A DNA stretch of 64,000 nucleotides from an uncultured Lachnospiraceae bacterium (GCA_944384105.1 CALWSC010000064.1:1-64000), one strand, 5' to 3'; positions 34,258 to 43,978 are shown, counted from the first letter of the stretch. Notes: a model not told the origin generated them from the letters alone. Program-made: numbers and translations.

Positions 34258-36915
34258 TTAAATTAATTCATGATATTGTTTCACATATCTTCTTTTTATC
34301 AGATTTGTCAAAAACATATATCCTAAAACAACTACCAGAAGATAGCCAAAATATTCTCCGGGAAGCATTGTCAGTCCCAAAAGCTTTCCAAGCGGAAGTA
34401 CCGTAATGCCGGAAAATCCGACAATTCCAAGCAGTGTAATTATCGTAACGCTTTTTGACGGTTTGCTTTGAATAAAAGGTACTTTGGAAGTTCTCAGCAT
34501 TTGCAGGATCAGTATCTGTGACCACATGGACTCCAAAAACCATCCGGTCTGAAAGACCGATATGTATTTTGCCATCATCTCCGGATCTGATATATGCCCA
34601 AAGGTGACACCTCCGCATACTGCCGGACACAGGACAAAATACAGAAACAGAAACGTCAATATATCAAATGCAGAACTGATCGGTCCAAACCAGCGCATAA
34701 ACCGTCCCAAAGTTTTTCCGGACCACTCCCTCGGTTTTCGATAATCTTCAGGATCCACACAATCCCATGGAAGAACCATACAAAGCGTATCATACAGCAA
34801 ATTCAGCAAAAGCAGCTGGATGGCTGTCATGGGCAGGAACGGAAGGAAGGCACTGGCACATACAATGGAAAAAATATTGCCGAAATTAGAGCTTGCGGTA
34901 ATGCGGATATATTTTGACATATTTATAAAGGTTTTTCTTCCTTCTAAAATTCCTTCTTCCAGTACATTCAAATCCTTCGCCAGCAATACCACATCGGCTG
35001 CATCCTTTGCCGCATCAACCGCAGTATCCACAGAAATCCCGACATCCGCTTCACAGATCGCCGGAACATCATTCATACCGTCTCCCAGGAAACCTACCGT
35101 ATGTCCGTTCTCCCTCAGCACCTTGATGATCTCTACTTTTTGATTCGGTGTCAGTTCTGCAAATACTTCGCCATACTCTATGGCAGTTTGGAACTGAGAT
35201 TCTTCTAAATTCTCAATCTCCTGCCCTGTCAGAATCCTGCTGCAGTCCATCCCCACCCTTCTGCAGATAGACAGGGTCACATCTTTTCTATCCCCTGTGA
35301 GAATTTTAGTTTTGACTTTCAGATCACTTAATTTCTTTATTGCCTGTTTTGCCGAGCTTTTGGGCGCATCAAAAAAAGCGAGGTAACCCAACAGTATCAT
35401 ATGGTCTTCATCTGCACTTGTGATTTCTGAAGAGGACAAAATATCTTTTTTCGCTACAGCAATGACCTTCATTCCGTCTTCCAGCATCTCACCGATGATT
35501 TCATCCATATTCCGTTTTGCGTCGGACTGTATCGGAATTATCTGTCCCAGATATTCTGCTTTATCACAGCGTTTTAAAACAGCATCCGGTTCGCCTTTCA
35601 GAATTAATTCCTGATGTCCATTCGGATCTTGGACTAAAACACTGACGCATTTCCTCTCATAATCAAAGGGTACTTCATCTTTCTTTTGATATGTCTGGGT
35701 CAGCGTCTCATAATAGCTCTGTTTGTCCGGCATGTCATAGCACTTTAATACCGCTGCATCGATCGGATTTCGGATTCCGGAATGGTAATAGCTGTTCAGA
35801 TACGCATAGTCCAAAACCATTCCGCTTTCATTTCCGAGAATGTCCATATAATATTCAAGAATTATTGTTTCATTGGTGATGGTACCTGTCTTATCGATGC
35901 ACAGAACATCCATGCTTCCAAACCCCTGCATGGAATTCATATTTTTTATCAGAGTTTTCTTCTTAGACAGCAGCAGACTTCCTTTTGCAAGGCAGGCAGT
36001 AATAACCATAGGCAGCATTTCCGGCATCAGCCCCACTGCCACAGACACCGCAAACAGAAACGCCTCCAGCCAGTTGCCTCGTATAATTCCGGAGACAGCA
36101 AACACAATCGGCACCAATACGAACATAAATTTCAGCATAACTTTTGCGATCGAATTAGCACCTTTTTCAAAACAATCCGAACTTTTTATTCCCTCTGCGT
36201 AAGATCTGCCGTACAGGGTATTCCGCCCCGAAGCGAGAACAATGCCTTCCCCTTTTCCGCTGATTACGGTAGTTCCCATAAATGCCAGATTGGGATAATA
36301 AATCGGTGAGCTCTTCTTTTCTCCCGTATATTTTCTGCTGTTTTTTTCTACAATCGCGCTTTCTCCGCTCACTGCGGCCTGAGAAAGAAACAGATCCTGC
36401 GTATTCATCAAACGCAGGTCCGCAGGAATTCTGCTTCCTGCGGTGACATATACACAGTCTCCCGGAACCAGTTCTTCGGCTGCTACTTCTAAAAGAATTC
36501 CCTCTCTTTTTACATGAACATTCGTATGAATCAGACGTTCCAGTTCTTCTGTCGCATGACGCGATTTCATTTCCTGGCTTAATCGAATCCCGCCGCTGAT
36601 AAAAACCATAACCAGCAGAATCCATGAGGAATATAAATTTCTCTGTTCATCTGCGTTGATCCGATGATTAGTCACATAGGAGATACAGGCTAAAAAAAGC
36701 AAGACTCCTGTAAACGGATTAAAAAAAGCTCTTCTGATGCGATACCAGATGGTATCTTCTTTCTTCTCCCACAGCTGATTCTTCTTACTTTTCCTTGCCT
36801 CCGCCTGCTCAATGCTCAGACCCTTCTCTGAGGTTTCAAGTTCTTTACAGACTTCAGAAACATCCTGCCATGCTGCATGTATCAGGTTTAAGTTAGATTC
36901 TGTTTTTCGTTCCAT
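34258..36915 (-). CDS. Magnesium-type P-type ATPase (second, divergent copy)
   Basis: Type IIIB P-type ATPase of about 885 residues, related to but clearly different from the first pump. Its actuator motif is SGES (183-186) where the other has TGES, its membrane motif is GLMPEMLP (295-302) instead of GLTPEMLP, and its phosphorylated residue is D341 in CIDKTGTITN. The hinge LGDGMNDVPAICEADVGISV is intact. These differences hint at altered transport properties. The ATG at 36915 follows AAAGGAGG by 5 bases; an earlier in-frame start would take in the -10 element. It is co-transcribed with the OmpR-type gene. Confidence 0.88.
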   Translation of the reverse strand: MERKTESNLNLIHAAWQDVSEVCKELETSEKGLSIEQAEARKSKKNQLWEKKEDTIWYRIRRAFFNPFTGVLLFLACISYVTNHRINADEQRNLYSSWILLVMVFISGGIRLSQEMKSRHATEELERLIHTNVHVKREGILLEVAAEELVPGDCVYVTAGSRIPADLRLMNTQDLFLSQAAVSGESAIVEKNSRKYTGEKKSSPIYYPNLAFMGTTVISGKGEGIVLASGRNTLYGRSYAEGIKSSDCFEKGANSIAKVMLKFMFVLVPIVFAVSGIIRGNWLEAFLFAVSVAVGLMPEMLPMVITACLAKGSLLLSKKKTLIKNMNSMQGFGSMDVLCIDKTGTITNETIILEYYMDILGNESGMVLDYAYLNSYYHSGIRNPIDAAVLKCYDMPDKQSYYETLTQTYQKKDEVPFDYERKCVSVLVQDPNGHQELILKGEPDAVLKRCDKAEYLGQIIPIQSDAKRNMDEIIGEMLEDGMKVIAVAKKDILSSSEITSADEDHMILLGYLAFFDAPKSSAKQAIKKLSDLKVKTKILTGDRKDVTLSICRRVGMDCSRILTGQEIENLEESQFQTAIEYGEVFAELTPNQKVEIIKVLRENGHTVGFLGDGMNDVPAICEADVGISVDTAVDAAKDAADVVLLAKDLNVLEEGILEGRKTFINMSKYIRITASSNFGNIFSIVCASAFLPFLPMTAIQLLLLNLLYDTLCMVLPWDCVDPEDYRKPREWSGKTLGRFMRWFGPISSAFDILTFLFLYFVLCPAVCGGVTFGHISDPEMMAKYISVFQTGWFLESMWSQILILQMLRTSKVPFIQSKPSKSVTIITLLGIVGFSGITVLPLGKLLGLTMLPGEYFGYLLVVVLGYMFLTNLIKRRYVKQYHELI

Positions 36916-36935
36916 ATCTTCCTCCTTTGATTTGT

Positions 36936-36985
36936 ATTTTACCATAAAACCATCGCTAAAAGTCCTTGCAATTCTCTTGCGATTT
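36936..36985 (-). promoter_or_regulatory. 11-bp direct-repeat operator and promoter of the second P-type ATPase
   Basis: On the plus strand CCTTGCAATTC (36964-36974) and TCTTGCGATTT (36975-36985) form a tandem 11-bp repeat. On the minus strand, 22 bases after it, stands an extended -10, TGGTAAAAT (TAAAAT at 36941-36936). There is no -35. Motif, order and spacing match the site before the mgtA operon. Confidence 0.6.
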
Positions 36986-37028
36986 TTTGTCAGCTCATAC
37001 TTTGATCAATGGAGAAATATTTTTTACT

Positions 37029-38171
37029 TTATAACCATTTTTTCAGGAGATCTTCTGCCTCTTTTCTCCGGCTCCGTTCTATTATGTGATAATCGTTCAG
37101 ACAGTCTTTATAAGCTTCGTCACGTTTTGCCGTACCTTCTTTATCATCAATCAGAAAATGGTAAAACAGTCCTTTTGCATTTTTTTCTGCTATAAGTGAG
37201 AAGTCCTCAATACTCCCTATAATTTCCATATTTTTTCCGCACCCATGAAGCTTATCATAGACGTCCATCCAATGTCTGGCGGACGGCTGTCCCGCTCCGT
37301 AGACCCACTGGTACGCCTGAATATCGGTATGATCAAGCAGCATATCCAGATGATTCAGATTACCGACACCGTCCAGATGATACATAACATTCGGAAACTC
37401 CCTTTTCAGTTCTTTCATATCATTCAGCGCAAACTCTTCAAACATTTCTGGACTGATCATATATGCGAAATCGTCCTGAAAAATATAAGATCGTTTTTTG
37501 CTGTATAACCCGCTCCAGTCACTGTATCCGGGATGATCCGGCCCCAGAACGCTTTCCAGATCTTCGTATGCCTCTATAAATGCACTCCTTATCTGTTTCT
37601 GAACCCGGAATACTTCTTCCGGTTCATCATATAACGCAAACATATACTCCTCATTCCCCAGAAGGATTGCCAGAATATCCTGTACGCCGCCCAGATCCGG
37701 CATGGACATCAATACGAGATTACCCCAGCGCTCCTTTCCCGCCCGATAGATATCTTTGATTCTCTGCGCCCATATATTATTCGGATCATACTTTACATTG
37801 ATCTGATCAATCGATAATTTCTCCTTCGGAAAATACCATACGGATCCCGTACTGTTATCCAGCCTTGCACCGCAGAATCCTGCCAGAACGCCCGGACCGA
37901 ATGCTGCCATATTTATCATCGGAAAAGAATCCCCCAGAAATTCGCACTGGCAAAGTTCATAATCCAATGCATCAATCAGCTCTTCCGGAGAATACTCCAG
38001 ACAGTTACAATTCTGCATAGACAGGAGCGGTACATCCGGTTTTTTCCTGTCCGGTGCATAAGCGGCTTTTACAACTGCTTTTATCAACGGTCTTTCCAGT
38101 TTTCCTTCCCACCAGAGCGTATAATCTTTCTCTATCTGTTGCCATCTTTCCTGATTGAAATGTATTTCCAT
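37029..38171 (-). CDS. Uroporphyrinogen decarboxylase-superfamily protein (third of three)
   Basis: A 380-residue (beta/alpha)8 protein of the URO-D/MtaA superfamily, probably not a haem enzyme given its setting. Recognisable parts: WWEGKLERPLIKAV, FGPGVLAGFCGARLD, ERWGNLVLMSMPDLGG and EFALNDMKELKREFP. The strand that holds the HxC zinc motif in methyltransferase members reads MYHLDGVGNL here, so the cysteine ligand is replaced. It is a URO-D relative of unknown reaction. The ATG at 38171 follows AAAGGA by 6 bases. It is the last gene of the ABC/URO-D cluster. Confidence 0.78.
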   Translation of the reverse strand: MEIHFNQERWQQIEKDYTLWWEGKLERPLIKAVVKAAYAPDRKKPDVPLLSMQNCNCLEYSPEELIDALDYELCQCEFLGDSFPMINMAAFGPGVLAGFCGARLDNSTGSVWYFPKEKLSIDQINVKYDPNNIWAQRIKDIYRAGKERWGNLVLMSMPDLGGVQDILAILLGNEEYMFALYDEPEEVFRVQKQIRSAFIEAYEDLESVLGPDHPGYSDWSGLYSKKRSYIFQDDFAYMISPEMFEEFALNDMKELKREFPNVMYHLDGVGNLNHLDMLLDHTDIQAYQWVYGAGQPSARHWMDVYDKLHGCGKNMEIIGSIEDFSLIAEKNAKGLFYHFLIDDKEGTAKRDEAYKDCLNDYHIIERSRRKEAEDLLKKWL

Positions 38172-38208
38172 ATCAATTCCTTTCTCTGCGAATACCCATA
38201 CTTTCTGT

Positions 38209-39094
38209 TCACAGAACCTGATACTTTTTAAACGCATCTGTCACCATTTTCAGATACGCATCACTCATATGAATTGCTCTTGGCTGCGGATATGTTTTTG
38301 CGATAAAGCCTCCGCTCTTATCGGCAAAAGCTTCTATCATTTCGCGCACCCGATCCTCAATTTCTTCCTTGTTCATGTCCAGTGTCCTCTGAATATCCAG
38401 CGGACAGAAAAAACAGATTCTGCCCTTATATCTTGCAGAAAGATTCCATATTCCCATGTTATCCTGCTGATCCAGATTAACCACGTCAGCCCCTGCTTCA
38501 ATCAAATGCTCGATCATATCTAATGTATATCCGCAGCAGTGGATAAACGTATCCATACCCAGACCATGGCAGACTTTATACAGACGTTCAAATCTCGGTT
38601 TGAACACTCTCACAAAGGTTTCCATTTTTATCATCATTCTGTCCTGCAGAGCCAGGTCGTCAATTGTAATGATGCCGTCCACTCCGCACTCTGCCATTTT
38701 TCCCGCCGCTGCAATTGCCGAATCGCAAAGCCGATCTGCAAGTTCCTCTGCAAGCTCAATGTTGCATCCAATATTCATCATAAAATCCATGAAGCCAAAC
38801 AGATCGATCATGTGCTGGAAAATCCCGTTGGGAAGCATCCCCAGCACATATCAGATCTTCCTTTCCTTCCAGAGGAAATTTCTTCGGCTCTCCAAAACTG
38901 TCACCTATAGCTTCATAGATAACTCCCCACTCATTTTCGCCGTCTGCAGCCGCTCTCATCTGAGCAAAAACCCACATCATATCTTCGCCGTATGTGATTC
39001 CGTCCACAGGAGTTCTGTTGGAGTCAAAATTATAAGGGATCCTGGGCGGATATTGAAAGTGAATTGCTCTTTTTACAATCTCTCTGCTCGTCAT
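38209..39094 (-). pseudogene. Uroporphyrinogen decarboxylase-superfamily gene with one frameshift
   Basis: One gene split by a single extra base near 38851. The first frame (39094 downward, MTSREIVKRAIHFQYPPRIP) runs to about KEDL and then turns into junk ending at 38756. The next frame picks up at YVLGMLPNGIFQHMIDLFGF and runs to 38209. Removing one base in the minus-strand CTGATATG joins both halves into a normal protein of about 294 residues. It keeps the HxC motif (FIHCCGYTLDM) of zinc-dependent URO-D/MtaA relatives. It is either a recent pseudogene or a base error in the sequence. It overlaps the upstream gene by 4 bases. Confidence 0.8.
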
Positions 39095-40374
39095 TTTTTC
39101 TTCTGTCCCTTTCTGAAATCCTCCACTGCCCGGTACATTGCCAGCAGGTTGTCTACCGGTACATTTCCCTGTATATTGTGGACGGTATTAAATACAAATC
39201 CCCCGCCTTTTGAAAACAGCTCCAGTCTCTGTGTAACTTCTCTGTAAACTTCCTCCGGAGTTCCAAACGGAAGCGTCTTCTGAGTATCGACTCCGCCGCC
39301 CCAGAATACAAATTTATCTCCCCATTTCTCTTTCAGCATTTTGCCGTCCATTCCTGCTGCTGACAGCTGTACGGGATTAAGAATATCCACGCCGCACTCA
39401 TAAAAGTCCTGAAGAAAGTCCGTCACTGCCCCGCAGCTGTGAAAGAACGTCTTCCAGTTTGTATGTCCATGAATCCAGTCATTCACCTTCTTATGGTACG
39501 GTTTATAAAATTCACGATAACAGTCAATCGCCATATACGGCCCTGTCTGGATACCGAAATCCGTGCCTGACACATAGATTGCCTGGATCTTATCTCCACA
39601 TGCCTGATAGATCAGCTCCGCATTGCGGATTGCAAATTCCGTCTGCATATCAAACAGTTCATGGATATACTCCGGGCACAGAGACGGCGCCATCATAAAT
39701 TCCGTCAATTCCCTGATCCCCGCCGGATGCTTCACATTCGGCCCCGGAATCAGCGCAAAGTCTCCCAGTGATGCGATGGCTCCGCTGTAAACAATGCCGT
39801 AATCCGTCTCATTATAATAGTAATTGCATCTGTCTTCCATAAACCGCAGCTGTTCCTCGCTGAGCAGGCCGAAATCTTGTCCGAAATCCTGCCTTGCGCT
39901 TCTCTCTTCCGCATCATCACAGGTACAGCTTCCGCGTACAATGTTGTCAAATAAAAATCCGCCTTTCGGCATCATGGCCGCCGGAGACACACTCATATCC
40001 CCCTGCGGATAAAGATATGTTCTCCCATCGTCCGAAACTGTTGTGTTGAAGTCTGCCGGTACATCTACCTCCAGCCCTGTCTGCAGCTTCCACGGCTTTC
40101 TTCCCGCGTTTGAAAATCCGAACATGTTATAACCGTTTGAGACATCCACACAATCCGCTTTCAGTTTCTGACGCAGATCCTCTTCCACCTCTCCAAGAAG
40201 CTGCAGCGGCTCACATACTTTTACTCTTTTCTTTTCCAGTCCCAGCGCATCCCTGAGCCCGGCGAGTGCATTCGCATGAATGCCTGAAATTGCCGTGGAA
40301 CCCAGATCCATCACGACCTGATCAGGTTCCTCATGGTTAAGCGGCTGTCTTAATCTTTCTCTGCTTCCTGTCAT
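39091..40374 (-). CDS. Uroporphyrinogen decarboxylase-superfamily protein (first of three)
   Basis: A 427-residue protein of the URO-D superfamily, which includes the cobamide methyltransferases MtaA, MtbA and the O-demethylase MtvB. Features: an N-terminal RERLRQPLNHEEPDQVVMDL typical of this clade, FFHSCGAVTDFLQDFYECGV with an HxC zinc motif, and FVFNTVHNIQGNVPVDNL near the end, where His takes the place of the usual third ligand Cys. No corrinoid protein is encoded nearby. It overlaps its neighbours by 4 bases on each side (ATGA), so it is tightly coupled in the operon. The methyl-transfer function is inference. Confidence 0.82.
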   Translation of the reverse strand: MTGSRERLRQPLNHEEPDQVVMDLGSTAISGIHANALAGLRDALGLEKKRVKVCEPLQLLGEVEEDLRQKLKADCVDVSNGYNMFGFSNAGRKPWKLQTGLEVDVPADFNTTVSDDGRTYLYPQGDMSVSPAAMMPKGGFLFDNIVRGSCTCDDAEERSARQDFGQDFGLLSEEQLRFMEDRCNYYYNETDYGIVYSGAIASLGDFALIPGPNVKHPAGIRELTEFMMAPSLCPEYIHELFDMQTEFAIRNAELIYQACGDKIQAIYVSGTDFGIQTGPYMAIDCYREFYKPYHKKVNDWIHGHTNWKTFFHSCGAVTDFLQDFYECGVDILNPVQLSAAGMDGKMLKEKWGDKFVFWGGGVDTQKTLPFGTPEEVYREVTQRLELFSKGGGFVFNTVHNIQGNVPVDNLLAMYRAVEDFRKGQKKK

Positions 40375-42284
40375 GATCTTCTGCCTCCTTCTCGCTTATC
40401 TTTTTCTGCGAGAATTAATAGATTTGCCGTTTCGCACCAGCAGCAGCTTCCTGGAAATACCCCGCCTATACATCTTTCTGTTTCCCAGTCTGACATATTA
40501 ACTCTTTCGCACATAAATCCCGGCTCCTGCTTCTCCGGCTCGATGCGGGTGTTTTCTCCGTTTTCCAGCAGCATGGCATCTTTGGGCACATCCCAGGAAT
40601 AAATCGGTCGCTGTTCTGTAGACATATACTGGCTCACTGTATCTGTAATATCCCGGAAAAGTTCAAGATATTTTTCTTCTCCGGTCCACCGGTACAGATC
40701 GTACAGGCTATATCCCGACAGCGTACAGATTCCGGGAGCTGTATGCTTATTCTGTGCGTTTGCGAAAACGCATCCCGTTGTTTTCATATCCAGCCGGGCA
40801 AATTCACTGCCTCTGCGGAACTTATAATTATACGCAACAACCCAGCTGCTGCAGAATTCTGCCAGATATCTGCTGTATGACAGCCATTTCTCATTTCCTG
40901 TCAGCCGATATAGCGTTGTCATACTCTCAAGCAGAGCAAATGCACTTTCACTGTCCGGACACTGAAGGATTTCTCCGGGACCTCCGGTTGTATATCCCTG
41001 CTCTTTCACCTGTGTATAGTAATACTCCCCGCTCTTTTCAGCCGTCTCCATATAGGATGCATCACCAAAATATCTGGCCGCTTCCGCAAGTCCGGCCGCA
41101 GCCATTGCTCCGCTTGTACTGCCTCCCACAATAATATCCCCCGTTGTCAGGCTTACAAATTGACCAAACTGTCCATATTTCTTCCACAGTCTCACAAATG
41201 CATTTGCCAGCCTGCGGGTTCCGTCCTCAAACTCTTTTGGAACCTGTTCCCCCCGTTCCTTCATCAGATCGAAATGCATAAACAGATAATATAAAATATC
41301 CGCTGACTTTCTCACCATATGCCAGTCTTTGGACCATTCACATCCGAAGATATCTTTTACAGGATTTCCCTTTTCATCACTCGATTCATAGAAAAATCCC
41401 GACGGTGACTGCTGCCGGAACAGATGCCGAAGAGTGCTCATACCTCGCTCCCACTCCACACTGCCGCCAAGCCGCATTAACGGATATGTATACATTCCTC
41501 CGCCGATCCAGCCCGGCTGCCAGCTCATATTTCCTGCGGGTGTGATCTCTGTACCGTAAAATTTACCTTCTTCTTTCCAGTTGTATCGGTTCATTTTCCC
41601 GCATTGGATACGAAACTGCTGCTTTTCATCCATTGGTTCTGGTACACGGTCATCCATTCCCATGCATTTGCGTGTTTCGAAAAACATATGATAAAATTCT
41701 TCCATACTGTCACATGCAAATTCCTTTATCCTGAAAGGAATCTGTATTGTTTCTCCCTGCGAGAAATCTTTCCCCTCGTCTCTGCTTTGCTGCATAAACG
41801 GCCACAGATACATCGCTCTTTTTCTCATATGAGGATAGGTAATGCAGATGCTGCCTTTTTGATACGCCAGCCCCAGGTTGACGCCCTCTATCTCCTGAAT
41901 GGTATAAAAGAGGACCGCTCTCTTTTCTTTTTTTGAATATACTCCCACACAGGGAACGGAGACGTCACCGGTGGTTACTTCAATCACTCCGCTTCCGTCT
42001 TTTTCAAGTCTCGGTACATCAGTAATTGTCACCGGCATATCTGTCTTTGCCTCTTCAGGGGTAAAAAGAGGCGGGTACTTCTTCTTAAGTACATCAAATC
42101 TATTTCCGTCATAACAGCACGAAGGGAAAAGTACATATTCATCCCCTGTCACGGAAAACGGGATTTGATATTCCAGTTCTACATATGTATTGCGGGCATT
42201 CTCCTGAAAACAAATGGCTGCCCTTTCCTCATCTATACGGGTTTCAACATTTTCTCCGCTTTGCAGAATCCATCTCATATTCAT
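40371..42284 (-). CDS. Probable six-hairpin (alpha/alpha)6-barrel glycosidase-like protein
   Basis: A 637-residue cytoplasmic protein (no signal peptide) that I cannot place in a named family. The N-terminal 220 residues look beta-rich (FSVTGDEYVLFPSCCYDGNR). The rest is helical with the pattern of six-hairpin glycosidases: WQPGWIGGGMYTYPLMRLGG, ADILYYLFMHFDLM, GSTSGAMAAAGLAEAARYFG, SESAFALLESMTTLYRLTGN and YSLYDLYRWTGEEKYLELF. The Cys-rich end (GSCCWCETANLL) is notable. The ATG at 42284 follows GGGAGGG. It lies between the sugar-binding lipoprotein and the URO-D genes, so processing of the imported glycoside is plausible. Confidence 0.6.
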   Translation of the reverse strand: MNMRWILQSGENVETRIDEERAAICFQENARNTYVELEYQIPFSVTGDEYVLFPSCCYDGNRFDVLKKKYPPLFTPEEAKTDMPVTITDVPRLEKDGSGVIEVTTGDVSVPCVGVYSKKEKRAVLFYTIQEIEGVNLGLAYQKGSICITYPHMRKRAMYLWPFMQQSRDEGKDFSQGETIQIPFRIKEFACDSMEEFYHMFFETRKCMGMDDRVPEPMDEKQQFRIQCGKMNRYNWKEEGKFYGTEITPAGNMSWQPGWIGGGMYTYPLMRLGGSVEWERGMSTLRHLFRQQSPSGFFYESSDEKGNPVKDIFGCEWSKDWHMVRKSADILYYLFMHFDLMKERGEQVPKEFEDGTRRLANAFVRLWKKYGQFGQFVSLTTGDIIVGGSTSGAMAAAGLAEAARYFGDASYMETAEKSGEYYYTQVKEQGYTTGGPGEILQCPDSESAFALLESMTTLYRLTGNEKWLSYSRYLAEFCSSWVVAYNYKFRRGSEFARLDMKTTGCVFANAQNKHTAPGICTLSGYSLYDLYRWTGEEKYLELFRDITDTVSQYMSTEQRPIYSWDVPKDAMLLENGENTRIEPEKQEPGFMCERVNMSDWETERCIGGVFPGSCCWCETANLLILAEKDKREGGRRS

Positions 42285-42302
42285 ATATTCTTTCCCTCCC
42301 AA

Positions 42303-42353
42303 GACAGGCCTGCCCCCGCCACTACTCGTTTTCATGACGGGGGCAGTCTTGTC
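42303..42353 (-). terminator. Hairpin between the binding-protein gene and the downstream genes
   Basis: TGCCCCCG (42311-42318) pairs with CGGGGGCA (42338-42345), with outer GACA/TGTC pairs. No T run follows on the minus strand (TTGGGAGGG), so it more likely stabilises the binding-protein mRNA or partly attenuates transcription, as often seen after ABC binding-protein genes. Confidence 0.55.
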
Positions 42354-42376
42354 CCAAAAATATTTTTCTGTTGCTT

Positions 42377-43885
42377 TTATTTATTTTCTTTTACCCACTC
42401 GTCCAGCTGCTTTTGACATTCAGCAATCAGGTCCTTACTTCCTGCCTGCTCCAGTTTCTCAAGGAATTCCGGAAGCACTTCATCCGGATTCACCATTCCT
42501 GTCGCAAGAGACGAATAATACTCATCAACTACTGCACTTACACTTGCCAGTTGTGTCTGTACCGGTGTTGAATCAAAGGAAAATCCCAGTGCAAGAGACG
42601 GCTCTGCCGAATTGTTGATTTCCTCTGTTCTGGCCCAGTCATCTTCTCCCTGTCCCTCTCTGTATAATGCATTAAACTGATCTCCGTAAACCCAGTCCTG
42701 ATTCGGATTATATGCGGAATTTTCTACAGGGATTGCATAATTTCCGTCTTTTGTATAATGCTCGCCTTCAATACCGAAGCAAACAAGATTATACAGTTCT
42801 TTGTCTGTATTTAATTTATTCAGAAACATCATCGCCCGCTCCGGGTTCTTGGAAGTTCTGCTTACAGCTGTAAGGGCTGCTGTGATACTGGATGTTGACA
42901 GATGAGACTCTCCAATCTGCTGGAATGTGAAATCTTTTCCTGTCTTCGCCTTTGTATCAGTTTCTACACCCGGTTTATATGTAGATGTAAGCTTAGAAAC
43001 AGATTTTCCGATCTGAATATCCATGTTTTCATCGGTTACCGTAGCGGAATCGCTTCTGAAATATCCTTTCTGATTCCATTCATACATCATCTTGAAAAAT
43101 TCCTGTACCTGCGGAAGTTCAAACTGATTTACAACCGTCATACTATCATCACCGTATTCCAGCGCTCCCGGTATCTTGGAGCCTGCAAGTTCTTCATAAC
43201 CTAATGTATTCTGATAATTATTAAGGAGCTCTGCCGGACCGCAGTTAACAATCGGATACATATCCGGATTATCTGCCTTAATCTGTTCAAACAATGGCTC
43301 CATATCTTTCAATTCTTTTACCTGTGTCAGGTCAAAATTGTACTTTTCAAGTACACTGTTCTCTACACCTATGGCTCCCTGATAAGCCCAGATCTGCATA
43401 TTCGGGACAGCATAAATGTTTCCATTTACAGTGGCCGCTTTCCATCCTTCATCAGGAATCAGTTCTTTCAGATCTTTTCCATATTCATCCAGAAGATCAT
43501 TCAATTCCAGAAATGCATTTTTAGATACGTTATTGTAGAAATTGTTTGACCAGTGTGCCGTATAGCAGAGATCGAACGCCTCCTGAGAAGCAATCGCCAT
43601 CTGTACTTTATCATCATAACTTCCCCAGTCGCACTCTACAAAATCGATTCGTACATTCAGATCATCTTTCAGATATTCATAAATAGCGTCTTCTACTTTC
43701 GCTGTATCCGTCTGCGGACCATTTCCCGGAATATACCAGGTCAATGTCACTTCTTCAAGGCCGCTGGAAGAATCCCCCGTACTCTGGCTCTTCTGCTCTT
43801 CACTTTTTCCACATCCCGTCAGACTTCCTGCTAATGTTACCATTGCCAATGTAACTGCAAATCCTTTTCTCATCTTTTTTCTCAT
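42377..43885 (-). CDS. ABC importer substrate-binding lipoprotein (CUT1/LplA-like)
   Basis: Extracellular solute-binding protein family 1, 502 residues, anchored by lipid. Signal peptide and lipobox are clear: MRKKMRKGFAVTLAMVTLAG then SLTGCGKSEEQ (C at about 25). The body carries LTWYIPGNGPQTDTAKVEDA and ERAMMFLNKLNTDKELYNLV, typical of the oligosaccharide/LplA clade. It is the third gene of the operon after two permeases. No ATPase is encoded here, so a shared MsmX-type ATPase is expected. The substrate is probably a glycoside or oligosaccharide, not identified. Confidence 0.9.
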   Translation of the reverse strand: MRKKMRKGFAVTLAMVTLAGSLTGCGKSEEQKSQSTGDSSSGLEEVTLTWYIPGNGPQTDTAKVEDAIYEYLKDDLNVRIDFVECDWGSYDDKVQMAIASQEAFDLCYTAHWSNNFYNNVSKNAFLELNDLLDEYGKDLKELIPDEGWKAATVNGNIYAVPNMQIWAYQGAIGVENSVLEKYNFDLTQVKELKDMEPLFEQIKADNPDMYPIVNCGPAELLNNYQNTLGYEELAGSKIPGALEYGDDSMTVVNQFELPQVQEFFKMMYEWNQKGYFRSDSATVTDENMDIQIGKSVSKLTSTYKPGVETDTKAKTGKDFTFQQIGESHLSTSSITAALTAVSRTSKNPERAMMFLNKLNTDKELYNLVCFGIEGEHYTKDGNYAIPVENSAYNPNQDWVYGDQFNALYREGQGEDDWARTEEINNSAEPSLALGFSFDSTPVQTQLASVSAVVDEYYSSLATGMVNPDEVLPEFLEKLEQAGSKDLIAECQKQLDEWVKENK

Positions 43886-43978
43886 AAAATTATCCCTCTC
43901 TCTCGTTGTTCTATTTTACTTCATTCTGCGTTCCGCTGTTTTTTTCTGTTCACCTCCATTTTAAATGTTCACTACTTC

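Noticed and set aside
37029..40374. Haem biosynthesis (hemE) as function for the URO-D genes
   Set aside because: Three diverged copies in a sugar-importer operon without any other haem gene; sequence features fit the methyltransferase-like branches of the superfamily better.
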